Assembly (NCBI GenBank): GCA_017534885.1
Contig: JAFXVR010000020.1
Coordinates: 62,001-126,000, forward strand
Length of the DNA stretch: 64,000 bases
Source: Clostridia bacterium
GTDB lineage: Bacteria; Bacillota; Clostridia; Christensenellales; Aristaeellaceae
Direction: 5' to 3'
A program made the position numbers and the translations under genes. Below the pieces are notes generated by a model. The model saw nothing but the letters and a program-made list of their open reading frames with translations. It made no database searches and was not told where the DNA came from. Shown in pieces: positions 17,637-25,251 of this stretch. Every line of letters begins with the position of its first letter. Position 1 is the first letter of the stretch.

Positions 17637-20024
17637 ATGAAGCATGAAGATCTGGTGAAGCAGCTGACCTTAGAGGAGAAAGCCAAGCTTCTCTCCGGCG
17701 CTGACACCTGGCATACGCACGCCATCGACCGGGCGGGCATTCCCGCCATGATGCTCTCCGACGGCCCCAGCGGTCTGCGCAAGCAGGCGGGCGAGGGCGA
17801 CCATCTGGGCCTGAACGCCTCCACCAAGGCCACCTGCATCCCCTCCGCGGCGACCATCGCCAACAGCTGGAGCGTGGAGGTGGCGGAGCGCATGGGCCAG
17901 GCCGCCGGCGCGGACGCGGCCTCCCAGGACGTGCAGGTGCTGCTGGGCCCCGGCCTCAACACCAAGCGCAGCCCCCTCTGCGGCCGCTCCTTCGAGTACT
18001 ACTCTGAGGACCCCTACCTGGCGGGCAAGCTGGCGGCGGGCTTCATCCGGGGCGTGCAGTCCAACGGCATCTCCGCCTGCGCCAAGCATTTCGCGGCCAA
18101 CAGCCAGGAGCTGCTGCGCATGCACAGCGATTCGGTCATGGACGAGCGCACCCTGCGGGAGCTCTACCTGACCAACTTTGAGATCGCCATCAAGGAGGGC
18201 CGGCCCAAGGCTCTGATGACCAGCTACAACCGCCTCAACGGCGTCTACACCAACGAGAATCCTCACCTCTACGGCATCCTGCGGGGCGAGTGGGGCTATG
18301 AGGGCATGGTGGTGACCGACTGGGGCGGAAGCAACGACTATGTCGAGGGCGTGCGCGTGGGCATGAATCTCGAGATGCCCGCCGCCGGCGCGGACAGCGC
18401 CTGCCAGCTGGTGGCGGCGGTCAAGGCCGGCAAGATCAGCGAAGCCATTGTGGATCAGCGAGTGGACGAGCTGCTGGAGCGCATCATGGCCGACCGCCCC
18501 AAGGGCGTGAAGGTCGATCCTCAGGCTCAGCATGAAGCCGCCCGCGAGGCTGCGGAAAAGTGCGTGGTGCTGCTGAAGAACGAGGGCGGCCTGCTGCCCC
18601 TCAGCAAGGACGCCAAGGTGGCGGTCATCGGCGACTTCGCGGCGCATCCCCGCTACCAGGGCGCCGGCAGCAGCATGGTCAACGCCCACCAGGTGGACGA
18701 GACCTTAGCCCTGCTCAAGGAATACTTCCCCGCCAGCACCGGCTACGCCCAGGGCTTTGAGCGCCTGGACAAGGAAAACCAGCAGCTGACCGACGAGGCC
18801 GTGGCTCTGGCCAAGGGCGCGGACTGCGTGCTGCTCTACCTGGGTCTGCCTGAGGGCTTTGAGACCGAAGGCCTCGACCGCACCCACATGCGCCTGCCCG
18901 GCAATCAGGTGAAGCTCCTGCAGGCCGTCAGCGCCGTCAACAAAAAGATCGCGGTGGTGCTGTCCTGCGGCAGCGCGGTGGAAATGCCCTGGCTGGATCA
19001 GTGCCAGGCCCTGGTCTACGGCTGCCTGGGCGGCGAGGCCGCGGCCAGCGCCATGCTGCGGGTGCTCTCCGGCGCGGTGAACCCCGGCGGCAAGCTGGCG
19101 GAGACCTTTGCAAAAGCTTACAGCGACATGCCCGTCAGCCGCTACTATCCCGGCAAGGAAGCCACCAGCGAGTACCGCGAGGGCATCTATGTGGGCTACC
19201 GCTATTTCACCACGGCGGAGAAGGAAGTGCGCTTCCCCTTCGGCTTCGGCCTGAGCTACACCTCCTTCAGCTACGCCAACCTCTCCGTCAGCCCCAAGGG
19301 CGTCAGCTTTGAGATCACCAACACCGGCGACCGGGACGGCGATGAAGTCGCCCAGCTGTACGTGGGCCTGCCCGGAGCGAAGATCTTCCGGGCCAAGATG
19401 GAGCTGAAGGGCTTCGTCCGCGTCTCCCTGAAGGCGGGCGAGACCAGGCGCGTCGAGATTCCCTTTGACGATTACACCTTCCGCTACTTCAACGTCCAGT
19501 CCAACGGCTGGGAGGTGGAGAGCGGCGATTACGCGCTGATGATCGGCGCCTCCTGCGAGGACATCCGCCTGCGGGCCACCCATACCGTCAAGGGCACGGG
19601 CAAGCAGAATCCCTACGCCGCCCCGGCCTTCGAGTGCTACCGCAAGGGCGAGGTCATGGATGTCAGCGACCTTTCCTTCCAGGCACTCATCGGGCACACC
19701 CTGCCCCGTTCCACCTGGGATCGCATGAAGCCCCTGGGCCCCAACGACACCGTGCGTCAGCTCTCCTACGCCAAGAATCCCATCGCCCGCCTGGCCTACA
19801 AGATCCTGACCGGCAAGGTCAACAAGGCCATCGAAAAGGGCAAGCCCGACCTGAACCTGCTCTTCATCTACAACATCCCCTTCCGGGGCATGGCCAAGAT
19901 GATGGGCGGCATGGTGTCCACCGACATGTCCAACGACATCCTGCTGATGGTCAACGGCCACTGGCACAAAGGTCTGGGCAAGCTCATCGGCCACTTCTTC
20001 CACCGCCCGAAAGATGTGGGCTGA
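17637..20024 (+). CDS. GH3 beta-glucosidase
   Basis: 795 residues; I start it at the ATG at 17637 (MKHEDLVKQLTLEEKAKLLSG), behind AGGAAGG, since the 250 bases of open frame upstream match nothing in the family. It should remove terminal beta-linked glucose or related sugars from oligosaccharides; no signal peptide is seen, so it acts in the cytoplasm on imported oligosaccharides. The N-terminal TIM barrel includes CAKHFAANSQE and the nucleophile region VVTDWGGSND, with Asp228 the expected nucleophile. The alpha/beta sandwich follows (about 310-510), then the FN3-like domain (YVGLPGAKIFRAKMELKGF). A helical C-terminal extension of about 110 residues (IYNIPFRGMAKMMGG...) is shared by many Firmicutes GH3 enzymes. 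Confidence 0.93.
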   Translation: MKHEDLVKQLTLEEKAKLLSGADTWHTHAIDRAGIPAMMLSDGPSGLRKQAGEGDHLGLNASTKATCIPSAATIANSWSVEVAERMGQAAGADAASQDVQVLLGPGLNTKRSPLCGRSFEYYSEDPYLAGKLAAGFIRGVQSNGISACAKHFAANSQELLRMHSDSVMDERTLRELYLTNFEIAIKEGRPKALMTSYNRLNGVYTNENPHLYGILRGEWGYEGMVVTDWGGSNDYVEGVRVGMNLEMPAAGADSACQLVAAVKAGKISEAIVDQRVDELLERIMADRPKGVKVDPQAQHEAAREAAEKCVVLLKNEGGLLPLSKDAKVAVIGDFAAHPRYQGAGSSMVNAHQVDETLALLKEYFPASTGYAQGFERLDKENQQLTDEAVALAKGADCVLLYLGLPEGFETEGLDRTHMRLPGNQVKLLQAVSAVNKKIAVVLSCGSAVEMPWLDQCQALVYGCLGGEAAASAMLRVLSGAVNPGGKLAETFAKAYSDMPVSRYYPGKEATSEYREGIYVGYRYFTTAEKEVRFPFGFGLSYTSFSYANLSVSPKGVSFEITNTGDRDGDEVAQLYVGLPGAKIFRAKMELKGFVRVSLKAGETRRVEIPFDDYTFRYFNVQSNGWEVESGDYALMIGASCEDIRLRATHTVKGTGKQNPYAAPAFECYRKGEVMDVSDLSFQALIGHTLPRSTWDRMKPLGPNDTVRQLSYAKNPIARLAYKILTGKVNKAIEKGKPDLNLLFIYNIPFRGMAKMMGGMVSTDMSNDILLMVNGHWHKGLGKLIGHFFHRPKDVG

Positions 20025-20047
20025 GCGGAATCCATCATCTTAACATA

Positions 20048-20163
20048 GATTCGGATGTCAAAAGGGCGCTTTCCTGAACCAAGCCACGACTGGTTGTGGA
20101 AGGCAGCGGTAATTACTGCAACCAGTCGTGACTCTAAGGTTAAAAGCGCACTTTTGTCACCTT
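20048..20163. repeat. dispersed palindromic element P1, copy 1
   Basis: About 116 bases that recur at 48383-48496. The left part (gatgtcaaaagggcgctttc...ccacgactggttg) is an imperfect inverted repeat of the right part (caaccagtcgtga...aaaagcgcacttttgtcac), so the whole folds into one long stem. It begins 23 bases after the GH3 stop codon. Confidence 0.85.
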
Positions 20164-20174
20164 CAACAACAAAT

Positions 20175-20208
20175 CCCCCTGTCCGGGCTTCCGGCGGGGG
20201 GTCTTTTC
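20175..20208 (+). terminator. probable rho-independent terminator
   Basis: A run of C at 20175-20179 plus TCCGG pairs with CCGG and a run of G ending at 20201, followed by TCTTTTC. It closes the GH3 unit after the palindromic element. Confidence 0.7.
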
Positions 20209-20213
20209 AGGCT

Positions 20214-20475
20214 GCGCGTAAGGGCAATCGCTTACAAACATATGGATAAAATGCGACGGTAAGAACAACCCTGTTTTCAGGTCTGCGCTTCATCTGTATG
20301 GAAGCTCAGGCTGCCATCTGCACGATCTCGCTGCAAGAACCCGATCCATACCTACTCATAAAGATAAAAGTCTTTTGAAGATGGGATGGGGGTCTGGGGG
20401 AAGGGAACGGAACTTTTCTTCAGAAAAGTTCCTTCCCTTCCCCCAGGTTTCGTAAGCGATTGCCCTTGCGGCGCG
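20214..20475. repeat. interval bounded by 16-bp perfect inverted repeats
   Basis: AAGGGCAATCGCTTAC (20220-20235) is repeated inverted as GTAAGCGATTGCCCTT (20452-20467), and weaker similarity extends the arms to about 20214-20239 and 20448-20475. Inside, there is no gene; the right part contains palindrome P2 copy 3. The arrangement resembles a small non-autonomous element, but no target-site duplication is evident. Confidence 0.6.
20371..20450. repeat. dispersed hairpin element P2, copy 3
   Basis: A nearly perfect hairpin (about 20395-20447) has 25-bp arms with one bulged base: CTGGGGGAAGGGAA... on the left and TTCCCTTCCCCCAG on the right, closing over TC. The upstream tail (tcttttgaagatgggatggggg) matches the tails of the copies at 28726 and 36937 on the opposite strand. 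Confidence 0.8.
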
Positions 20476-20485
20476 TCATTCGCTA

Positions 20486-20514
20486 TTCAAAAAGCGCGCA
20501 GGATGTGGTATAAT
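20486..20514 (+). promoter_or_regulatory. promoter of the pectin operon
   Basis: TTCAAA (20486-20491), 17-base spacer and a perfect TATAAT (20509-20514), about 60 bases before the first gene and just outside the inverted repeat at 20452-20475. Confidence 0.75.
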
Positions 20515-20573
20515 GGCAGGGTCAGGCGCGTCCGGATGCGGAAGCCGCTATCGCGCCGGCATGGAGGTCTCGC

Positions 20574-21749
20574 ATGAAACGCTTGCTGCTGATTTTTCTG
20601 GCCCTGTTCTGCCTGCCCGGCGCGGGCTTTGCCGCCGAGGCCCCGGAGCTCACCGGCTCCTGCCGGTTTTCCTCCGACGCCCGCTCGACGGAGTTCAGTC
20701 TGATGACGGACGGAAGCCTGGGCACTTATTTCCCCTTTGGCGACAAGGGCCGCAGTCTGGAAATCCACTGCGACAGCCCGGTTTGGGGCGTCTCGGTCAG
20801 CCTCTTCAACCGCTATGGCCAGCCCATGAGCTACGACCTGGAGGTTCAGACAGACAGCGGGTGGCAGAAGGCGGCGGAGGGCGGCGAGTATCTGGTTCAC
20901 TGGCATGCCCTGAGCGAGGGCGCGACAGCCCTGCGCCTCGTCTGCACCAGCAAGGAGCGGCTGCGCATCGCCGAGCTGCGGCTCTTCGGCCCGGGGGACA
21001 GGCCGGCGGAGGTGCAGGACTGGCAGACCCTCGACAAGTGCGATTTGATGCTCCTCTCCACCCACCCGGACGATGAGCTGCTCTGGTTCGGCGGCCTGCT
21101 GCCCACCTACGCCGGGGAGCGCGGGCTCAGGGTGCAGGTGGCGGTCATGGTGCCCTGCGGCGGCGAGCGCCAGCTGGAGCTCCTCGGGGCAGTCTGGCAC
21201 TGCGGCGTCCGGGCCTATCCGGCCTTCCTGGGCTTTGTGGACAACAACGGCGGCAGCGTCAAGGGACAGTACTCCCGCTGGCGGGGCAAGGAGCGGGTGC
21301 AGCGGGTGGTGACCCGGGTCATCCGCCAGTACCGGCCGGAGGTGCTGGTCACCCACGGCGAGCAGGGCGAGTACGGACACGCCGCCCACAAAACCACCGC
21401 TGATGTGGCCAAGACGGCTGTCGAGCTTGCAGCCAGCGCGAAGAAGTTCCCCCAGTCCGCGAAGGAGCAGGGCACCTGGCAGGTCAAAAAGCTCTACCTG
21501 CACGAGTATGAGAAGCGCCCCCTTATCTGTGACTGGGATCAGCCCCTGAGCGCTTTCGGCGGTCTGACCGGCTACGAGGTGGCCGAGGCGGCCTTCCGCT
21601 TCCACGCCAGCCAGGTGCGGCGCGACTGGCACTTCGAGCGCCACGGCGAGCACGACAACGCCCGCTTCGGCCTGTATTCCACCACCGTGGGCAACGATAC
21701 CGGCCTGGGTGACTTCATGGAGCACATTCCGCTGGACAGCGGCATCTGA
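20574..21749 (+). CDS. secreted PIG-L/LmbE-family deacetylase
   Basis: 391 residues; a signal peptide (MKRLLLIFLALFCLPGAGFA, cut near FAA/EA) exports it. About residues 25-145 form a beta-sandwich that looks like a discoidin/F5-8C-type domain (LMTDGSLGTYFPFGDKG... RLVCTSKERLRIAELRLFG), which in other proteins binds sugars. The catalytic PIG-L domain follows: THPDDELLWFGG with HPDDE at 164-168, and the second metal-site histidine in HGEQGEYGHAAH. Family members hydrolyse N-acetyl groups of amino sugars using zinc. It is the first gene of a run of pectin enzymes (gaps of 12 and 5 bases to the next two genes); a role in removing acetyl groups from cell-wall glycans is inferred and the substrate is unknown. 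Confidence 0.85.
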   Translation: MKRLLLIFLALFCLPGAGFAAEAPELTGSCRFSSDARSTEFSLMTDGSLGTYFPFGDKGRSLEIHCDSPVWGVSVSLFNRYGQPMSYDLEVQTDSGWQKAAEGGEYLVHWHALSEGATALRLVCTSKERLRIAELRLFGPGDRPAEVQDWQTLDKCDLMLLSTHPDDELLWFGGLLPTYAGERGLRVQVAVMVPCGGERQLELLGAVWHCGVRAYPAFLGFVDNNGGSVKGQYSRWRGKERVQRVVTRVIRQYRPEVLVTHGEQGEYGHAAHKTTADVAKTAVELAASAKKFPQSAKEQGTWQVKKLYLHEYEKRPLICDWDQPLSAFGGLTGYEVAEAAFRFHASQVRRDWHFERHGEHDNARFGLYSTTVGNDTGLGDFMEHIPLDSGI

Positions 21750-21761
21750 CGGGAGGCAGGC

Positions 21762-22412
21762 ATGACCATTTACATCTGCGGCGACTCCACCGCCGCCAGC
21801 TACACGGAAAACGAAACCCCCTTCATGGGCTGGGGTCAGGCTCTGCCCGCCCTGCTCCCAGGGGTCAAAGTGGATAACCAGGCCAGGGCCGGGCGCAGCA
21901 GCAAATCCTTCCTCGCGGAGGGCCGGCTGCAGGCCATCGAACCCCTGCTTCAGCCGGGCGATTTGCTGCTGATCCAGTTTGCCCACAACGACGAGTCCAA
22001 CCTCGTCTGGCGGCGCACGGAGCCCCGGGGCAGCTTTCTGAACTGTCTGAGCCTCTATGTGGACACAGCGCGGCTTTGGGGCGCTGTGCCGGTGCTACTG
22101 ACGCCCATCTGCGTCCGGACCTGGCTGAACGGGAAGCTGCAGCCCTCCCACGGGGAGTATCCCGAAGCCGTGCGGACGCTGGCCCGGCAGCGCGCTGTGC
22201 CGCTTCTCGACCTGTACCGGGAGAGCTTCCGCGCTGTGAAAGCCCTGGGTGAGGAGGGCAGCCGGGCCCTCTACCTGCACGTGGCCCCGGGTCTGTACCC
22301 CGCCTGCCCGGAGGGCTGCGCCGACGACACCCACACCGGGAAGGCCGGGGCGGAGGCCTTTGCGAAAATGGTGGCTGAAGGGCTTCAGGCCCTGCATTTG
22401 ATCGGAGGATAA
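21762..22412 (+). CDS. rhamnogalacturonan acetylesterase, CE12 SGNH hydrolase
   Basis: 216 residues, without a signal peptide. SGNH blocks are clear: GDSTAASY with the nucleophile serine near the N-terminus, ARAGRSSKSF with the glycine block, FAHNDE with the asparagine, and near the C-terminus DDTHTGKAGAEAF with the Asp and His of the catalytic pair. The pattern GWGQALPALL plus GRSSKSF is typical of CE12 (YesT/RhgT-like) enzymes, which take acetyl groups off rhamnogalacturonan I. It lies 5 bases before the CE8-CE12 fusion, whose C-terminal half is its close paralogue, so one arose from the other by tandem duplication. Confidence 0.92.
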   Translation: MTIYICGDSTAASYTENETPFMGWGQALPALLPGVKVDNQARAGRSSKSFLAEGRLQAIEPLLQPGDLLLIQFAHNDESNLVWRRTEPRGSFLNCLSLYVDTARLWGAVPVLLTPICVRTWLNGKLQPSHGEYPEAVRTLARQRAVPLLDLYRESFRAVKALGEEGSRALYLHVAPGLYPACPEGCADDTHTGKAGAEAFAKMVAEGLQALHLIGG

Positions 22413-22417
22413 GCGCT

Positions 22418-24118
22418 ATGATGTACGTGATTGCGAAAGACGGCAGCGGAGATTTCACCTCCATCCAGGCCGCGGTGGACGCGATTCCCGGCGGCGGCCG
22501 CGCGCCGACCATCCTGCTCCTGCGCATGGACGAGTACCATGAGCGGGTCGTCCTGAACAAGGACAATGTGCGCCTGGTGGGCGAAGACCGCGACCGCACG
22601 GTGCTGACCTACAGCGCCTGCGCCAAGGATCCCGATGAAACCGGCGCCGAGCGGGGCACCTTTCTCTCCTTCACCCTGCTGGTCACCGGCCGGAACGTAG
22701 AGGTGGAAAACCTGACCGTCCGCAACGACGCTGGGGACGGCCGGATCGTCGGCCAGGCGGTGGCCGTCTATGCCGCTGGCGACCGGGGCGTGTGGCGCAA
22801 CTGCCGCTTCATCGCCTGCCAGGACACCCTGTTCTGCGGGCCGCTGATGCCCAAGGTGACGGACTTCATCGCGCCGCGCCTGTCCTCCGCCGAGTGCGTG
22901 CCCTCCGTGGGCGACTGTCCCCTGACCTTTAGCCGCCAGTATTTTGAGGACTGCTATATTCAGGGCGATGTGGACTTCATCTTCGGCTCCTACCGCTGCT
23001 GGTTTGAGCGCTGCACCCTCTTCATGAACGCCCGGGGCGGCTATTACACCGCGGCCAACACCCCTGAAGGCCAGCCCCACGGCCTCGTCTTCCACCGCTG
23101 CCGCCTGACCGGGGACTGCGAGGAGGGCGAAGGCTATCTGGGCCGGCCCTGGCGGCGCTTTGCCCGCACGGTCTTCCTGGACTGCGAGATGGACGCCCAC
23201 GTCTCCCCCGAGGGCTTCACCGACTGGGACAACGTTCGCCTGGTGACGGAGCGCTATGCCGAATACGGCACCACCGGGGAGAGGAGCGCCCAGGAGACCC
23301 GCCACCCGCGGCAGAAGCGCATGACCGCCGCGGAGGCCCGGACGCTGACCATACCGGAGGTCATCGGCGGATACGACGGCTGGCGGCCCGACCGGCGCAT
23401 TTCAACCTGGTTCCTCTGCGGGGATTCCACCATGGCGGACTACCCCGAATCCGCCGCGCCCATGGCCGGCTGGGGTCAGGCCCTGCCCGCCCTGCTGCCG
23501 GAGAACATCTTTGTGCAGAACTGCGCCGTCAACGGCCGCTCCTCCAAGAGCTTTGCGGCTGAAAAGCGGCTGGGCTTCATCGAGCTCTGTCTGCGCCCGG
23601 GGGACAAGCTCCTGGTCTGCTTCAGCCACAACGATGAGAAGCCCGATCCCCTGCGCCACACCGATCCCGGCACCACCTTCCCCGAATACCTGGGCATGTA
23701 CATCGACGCGGCCCGGGCACACGGCGCGGAGCCCATCCTGCTGACGCCCATCGCCCGGCGGCACTTTGACGAAGCAGGGCATCTGCTGCTGACCCACGGC
23801 GGCTATCCCGACGCCATCCGGCAGACGGCGCTGCAGCGCGGCGTGCGGCTGGTGGAGCTGGAGCAGGCCACCATGGCCCTCTTCACGCAGGAAGGCCCTG
23901 AGGGCACCAAGGCCATCTTCTGCCATGTGCCGGCGGGCCATCCCAACTATCCGGAGGGCGCGGCGGACAACAGCCACCTGCAGTATCCCGGCGCAGCCCG
24001 GGTGGCGGCCCTCTTCCTGGAGCTGCTGCGGGGCGGCCATGCGCCTGAAGCCCGCTGGACGGCGGAGGCGGGAGACCTGTCAGAGCTGATCGCCCGGGAG
24101 GATGATGTGGTATGCTGA
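22418..24118 (+). CDS. pectin methylesterase-rhamnogalacturonan acetylesterase fusion (CE8-CE12)
   Basis: 566 residues, without a signal peptide. Residues about 1-325 are a CE8 pectin methylesterase: the opening VIAKDGSGDFTSIQAAVDAIP, the CQDTLF segment with the first catalytic Asp, DVDFIFGS with the second, and GYLGRPWR with the conserved Arg/Trp. Residues about 330-550 are a CE12 acetylesterase: GDSTMADY, NGRSSKSF, FSHNDE, DNSHLQYPGA. One polypeptide would thus remove both methyl and acetyl esters from pectin. It sits within the operon right after a stand-alone CE12 gene, and its stop overlaps the start of the GH105 gene by seven bases, so translation is coupled. Confidence 0.93.
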   Translation: MMYVIAKDGSGDFTSIQAAVDAIPGGGRAPTILLLRMDEYHERVVLNKDNVRLVGEDRDRTVLTYSACAKDPDETGAERGTFLSFTLLVTGRNVEVENLTVRNDAGDGRIVGQAVAVYAAGDRGVWRNCRFIACQDTLFCGPLMPKVTDFIAPRLSSAECVPSVGDCPLTFSRQYFEDCYIQGDVDFIFGSYRCWFERCTLFMNARGGYYTAANTPEGQPHGLVFHRCRLTGDCEEGEGYLGRPWRRFARTVFLDCEMDAHVSPEGFTDWDNVRLVTERYAEYGTTGERSAQETRHPRQKRMTAAEARTLTIPEVIGGYDGWRPDRRISTWFLCGDSTMADYPESAAPMAGWGQALPALLPENIFVQNCAVNGRSSKSFAAEKRLGFIELCLRPGDKLLVCFSHNDEKPDPLRHTDPGTTFPEYLGMYIDAARAHGAEPILLTPIARRHFDEAGHLLLTHGGYPDAIRQTALQRGVRLVELEQATMALFTQEGPEGTKAIFCHVPAGHPNYPEGAADNSHLQYPGAARVAALFLELLRGGHAPEARWTAEAGDLSELIAREDDVVC

Positions 24119-25209
24119 CACAGCCCCTGCCCCATTCCGCTGAGGTCATTGCGGATGCCACTATGGCGCGCTTCGGCCTGCTGAGGGATGTGTGGAGCTA
24201 CGATTACGGCGTGGTCTGGCGCGGCATGGAGGCCCTCGCCGCCCTGACCGGCAGCGAAAAGTACGCGGCGTATATCTATGACGCGCTGGACAGCTTTGTC
24301 TCCGCTGACGGCGAGGTGCGCGGCTATCACCCGGAGGAGCACAACCTGGATCACCTCTGCAACGGGCGGCAGCTGCTCTGGCTCTTTGACCGCACCGGCG
24401 AGGAGCGCTTCCGCCTGGCGGCCCTTCGCCTCCGCACCCAGCTGGACGAGCAGCCCCGCACCTCCGACGGCGGCTTCTGGCACAAGGATATCTACCCCTT
24501 CCAGATGTGGCTGGACGGCCAGCACATGGCCATCCCCTTCTACATCGGCTTTGAGCGCCGCTTCGGCCGCCGTCCGGAAGCCCTCTCAGACGCGGCACGG
24601 CAGCTGATCCTCGCCTGGCGGCACACCCTGAACCCGGAGACCGGCCTCCCCTGCCACGGCTGGGACGAGAAGCGCGTGCAGCCCTGGGCCGACCCGGAGA
24701 CCGGCCGCGCCGCCCACGCCTGGGGCAGGGCTGTGGGCTGGTATATGGTGGCTCTCTGCGACAGCCTGGAGCTCCTGCCCCCGGAAACTCCCGGCTATCA
24801 GGAGGTGCTGGACATCTTTCAGACCCTGTCCGCGCGCATGCTGGACTGCCGCTGGGACGGCGTGTGGCTGCAGGTGCTGGACGAGCCGGGCCGCACCGGC
24901 AATTATGCCGAGTCCTCCGGCTCCTGCCTGATCGACTGCGCCATCCTGAAGGGAGCGCGGCTGGGGCTGCTGCCCGCCGCCTTCCGGGAGGAGGGCCTGC
25001 GCAGCTTTGCGTCCATTCAGCGGCACTTCATCGGCCGCATGAACAACGGCGAGTACTTCGTGGCCAAGTGCTGCCGGGGCGCGGGCCTGGGCGGGGCCAC
25101 CGGCCGCGACGGTTCCTTTGACTACTACATCAGCGAGCCCGTCGTCTCCTTTGATCTCAAGGCCACCGGCGCGTTCATCCAGGCCGCCTGCGAGGCCGAA
25201 AGGGAATGA
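24112..25209 (+). CDS. GH105 unsaturated rhamnogalacturonyl hydrolase
   Basis: 365 residues, the usual size for GH105 (YteR/YesR). It cleaves the unsaturated galacturonyl residue that lyases leave on rhamnogalacturonan fragments, in the cytoplasm. The alpha/alpha barrel is indicated by YDYGVVWRGMEAL, HNLDHLCNGRQLLWLF, FWHKDIYPFQMWLDGQHMAIPFY (with the catalytic-type Asp in WLDG) and HAWGRAVGWYMVAL. The start overlaps the preceding stop by seven bases. With the esterases beside it, the operon describes uptake and stepwise trimming of esterified rhamnogalacturonan oligomers; the needed polysaccharide lyase and transporter are not in the window. Confidence 0.93.
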   Translation: MLTQPLPHSAEVIADATMARFGLLRDVWSYDYGVVWRGMEALAALTGSEKYAAYIYDALDSFVSADGEVRGYHPEEHNLDHLCNGRQLLWLFDRTGEERFRLAALRLRTQLDEQPRTSDGGFWHKDIYPFQMWLDGQHMAIPFYIGFERRFGRRPEALSDAARQLILAWRHTLNPETGLPCHGWDEKRVQPWADPETGRAAHAWGRAVGWYMVALCDSLELLPPETPGYQEVLDIFQTLSARMLDCRWDGVWLQVLDEPGRTGNYAESSGSCLIDCAILKGARLGLLPAAFREEGLRSFASIQRHFIGRMNNGEYFVAKCCRGAGLGGATGRDGSFDYYISEPVVSFDLKATGAFIQAACEAERE

Positions 25210-25251
25210 CGGTCTGCGAAGAACCCAAAGAACACATGATCAGGAGGCCCT

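Noticed and set aside
20048..20163. Insertion sequence or prophage remnant
   Set aside because: No transposase, integrase or phage gene frame is present; the palindromes stand alone.
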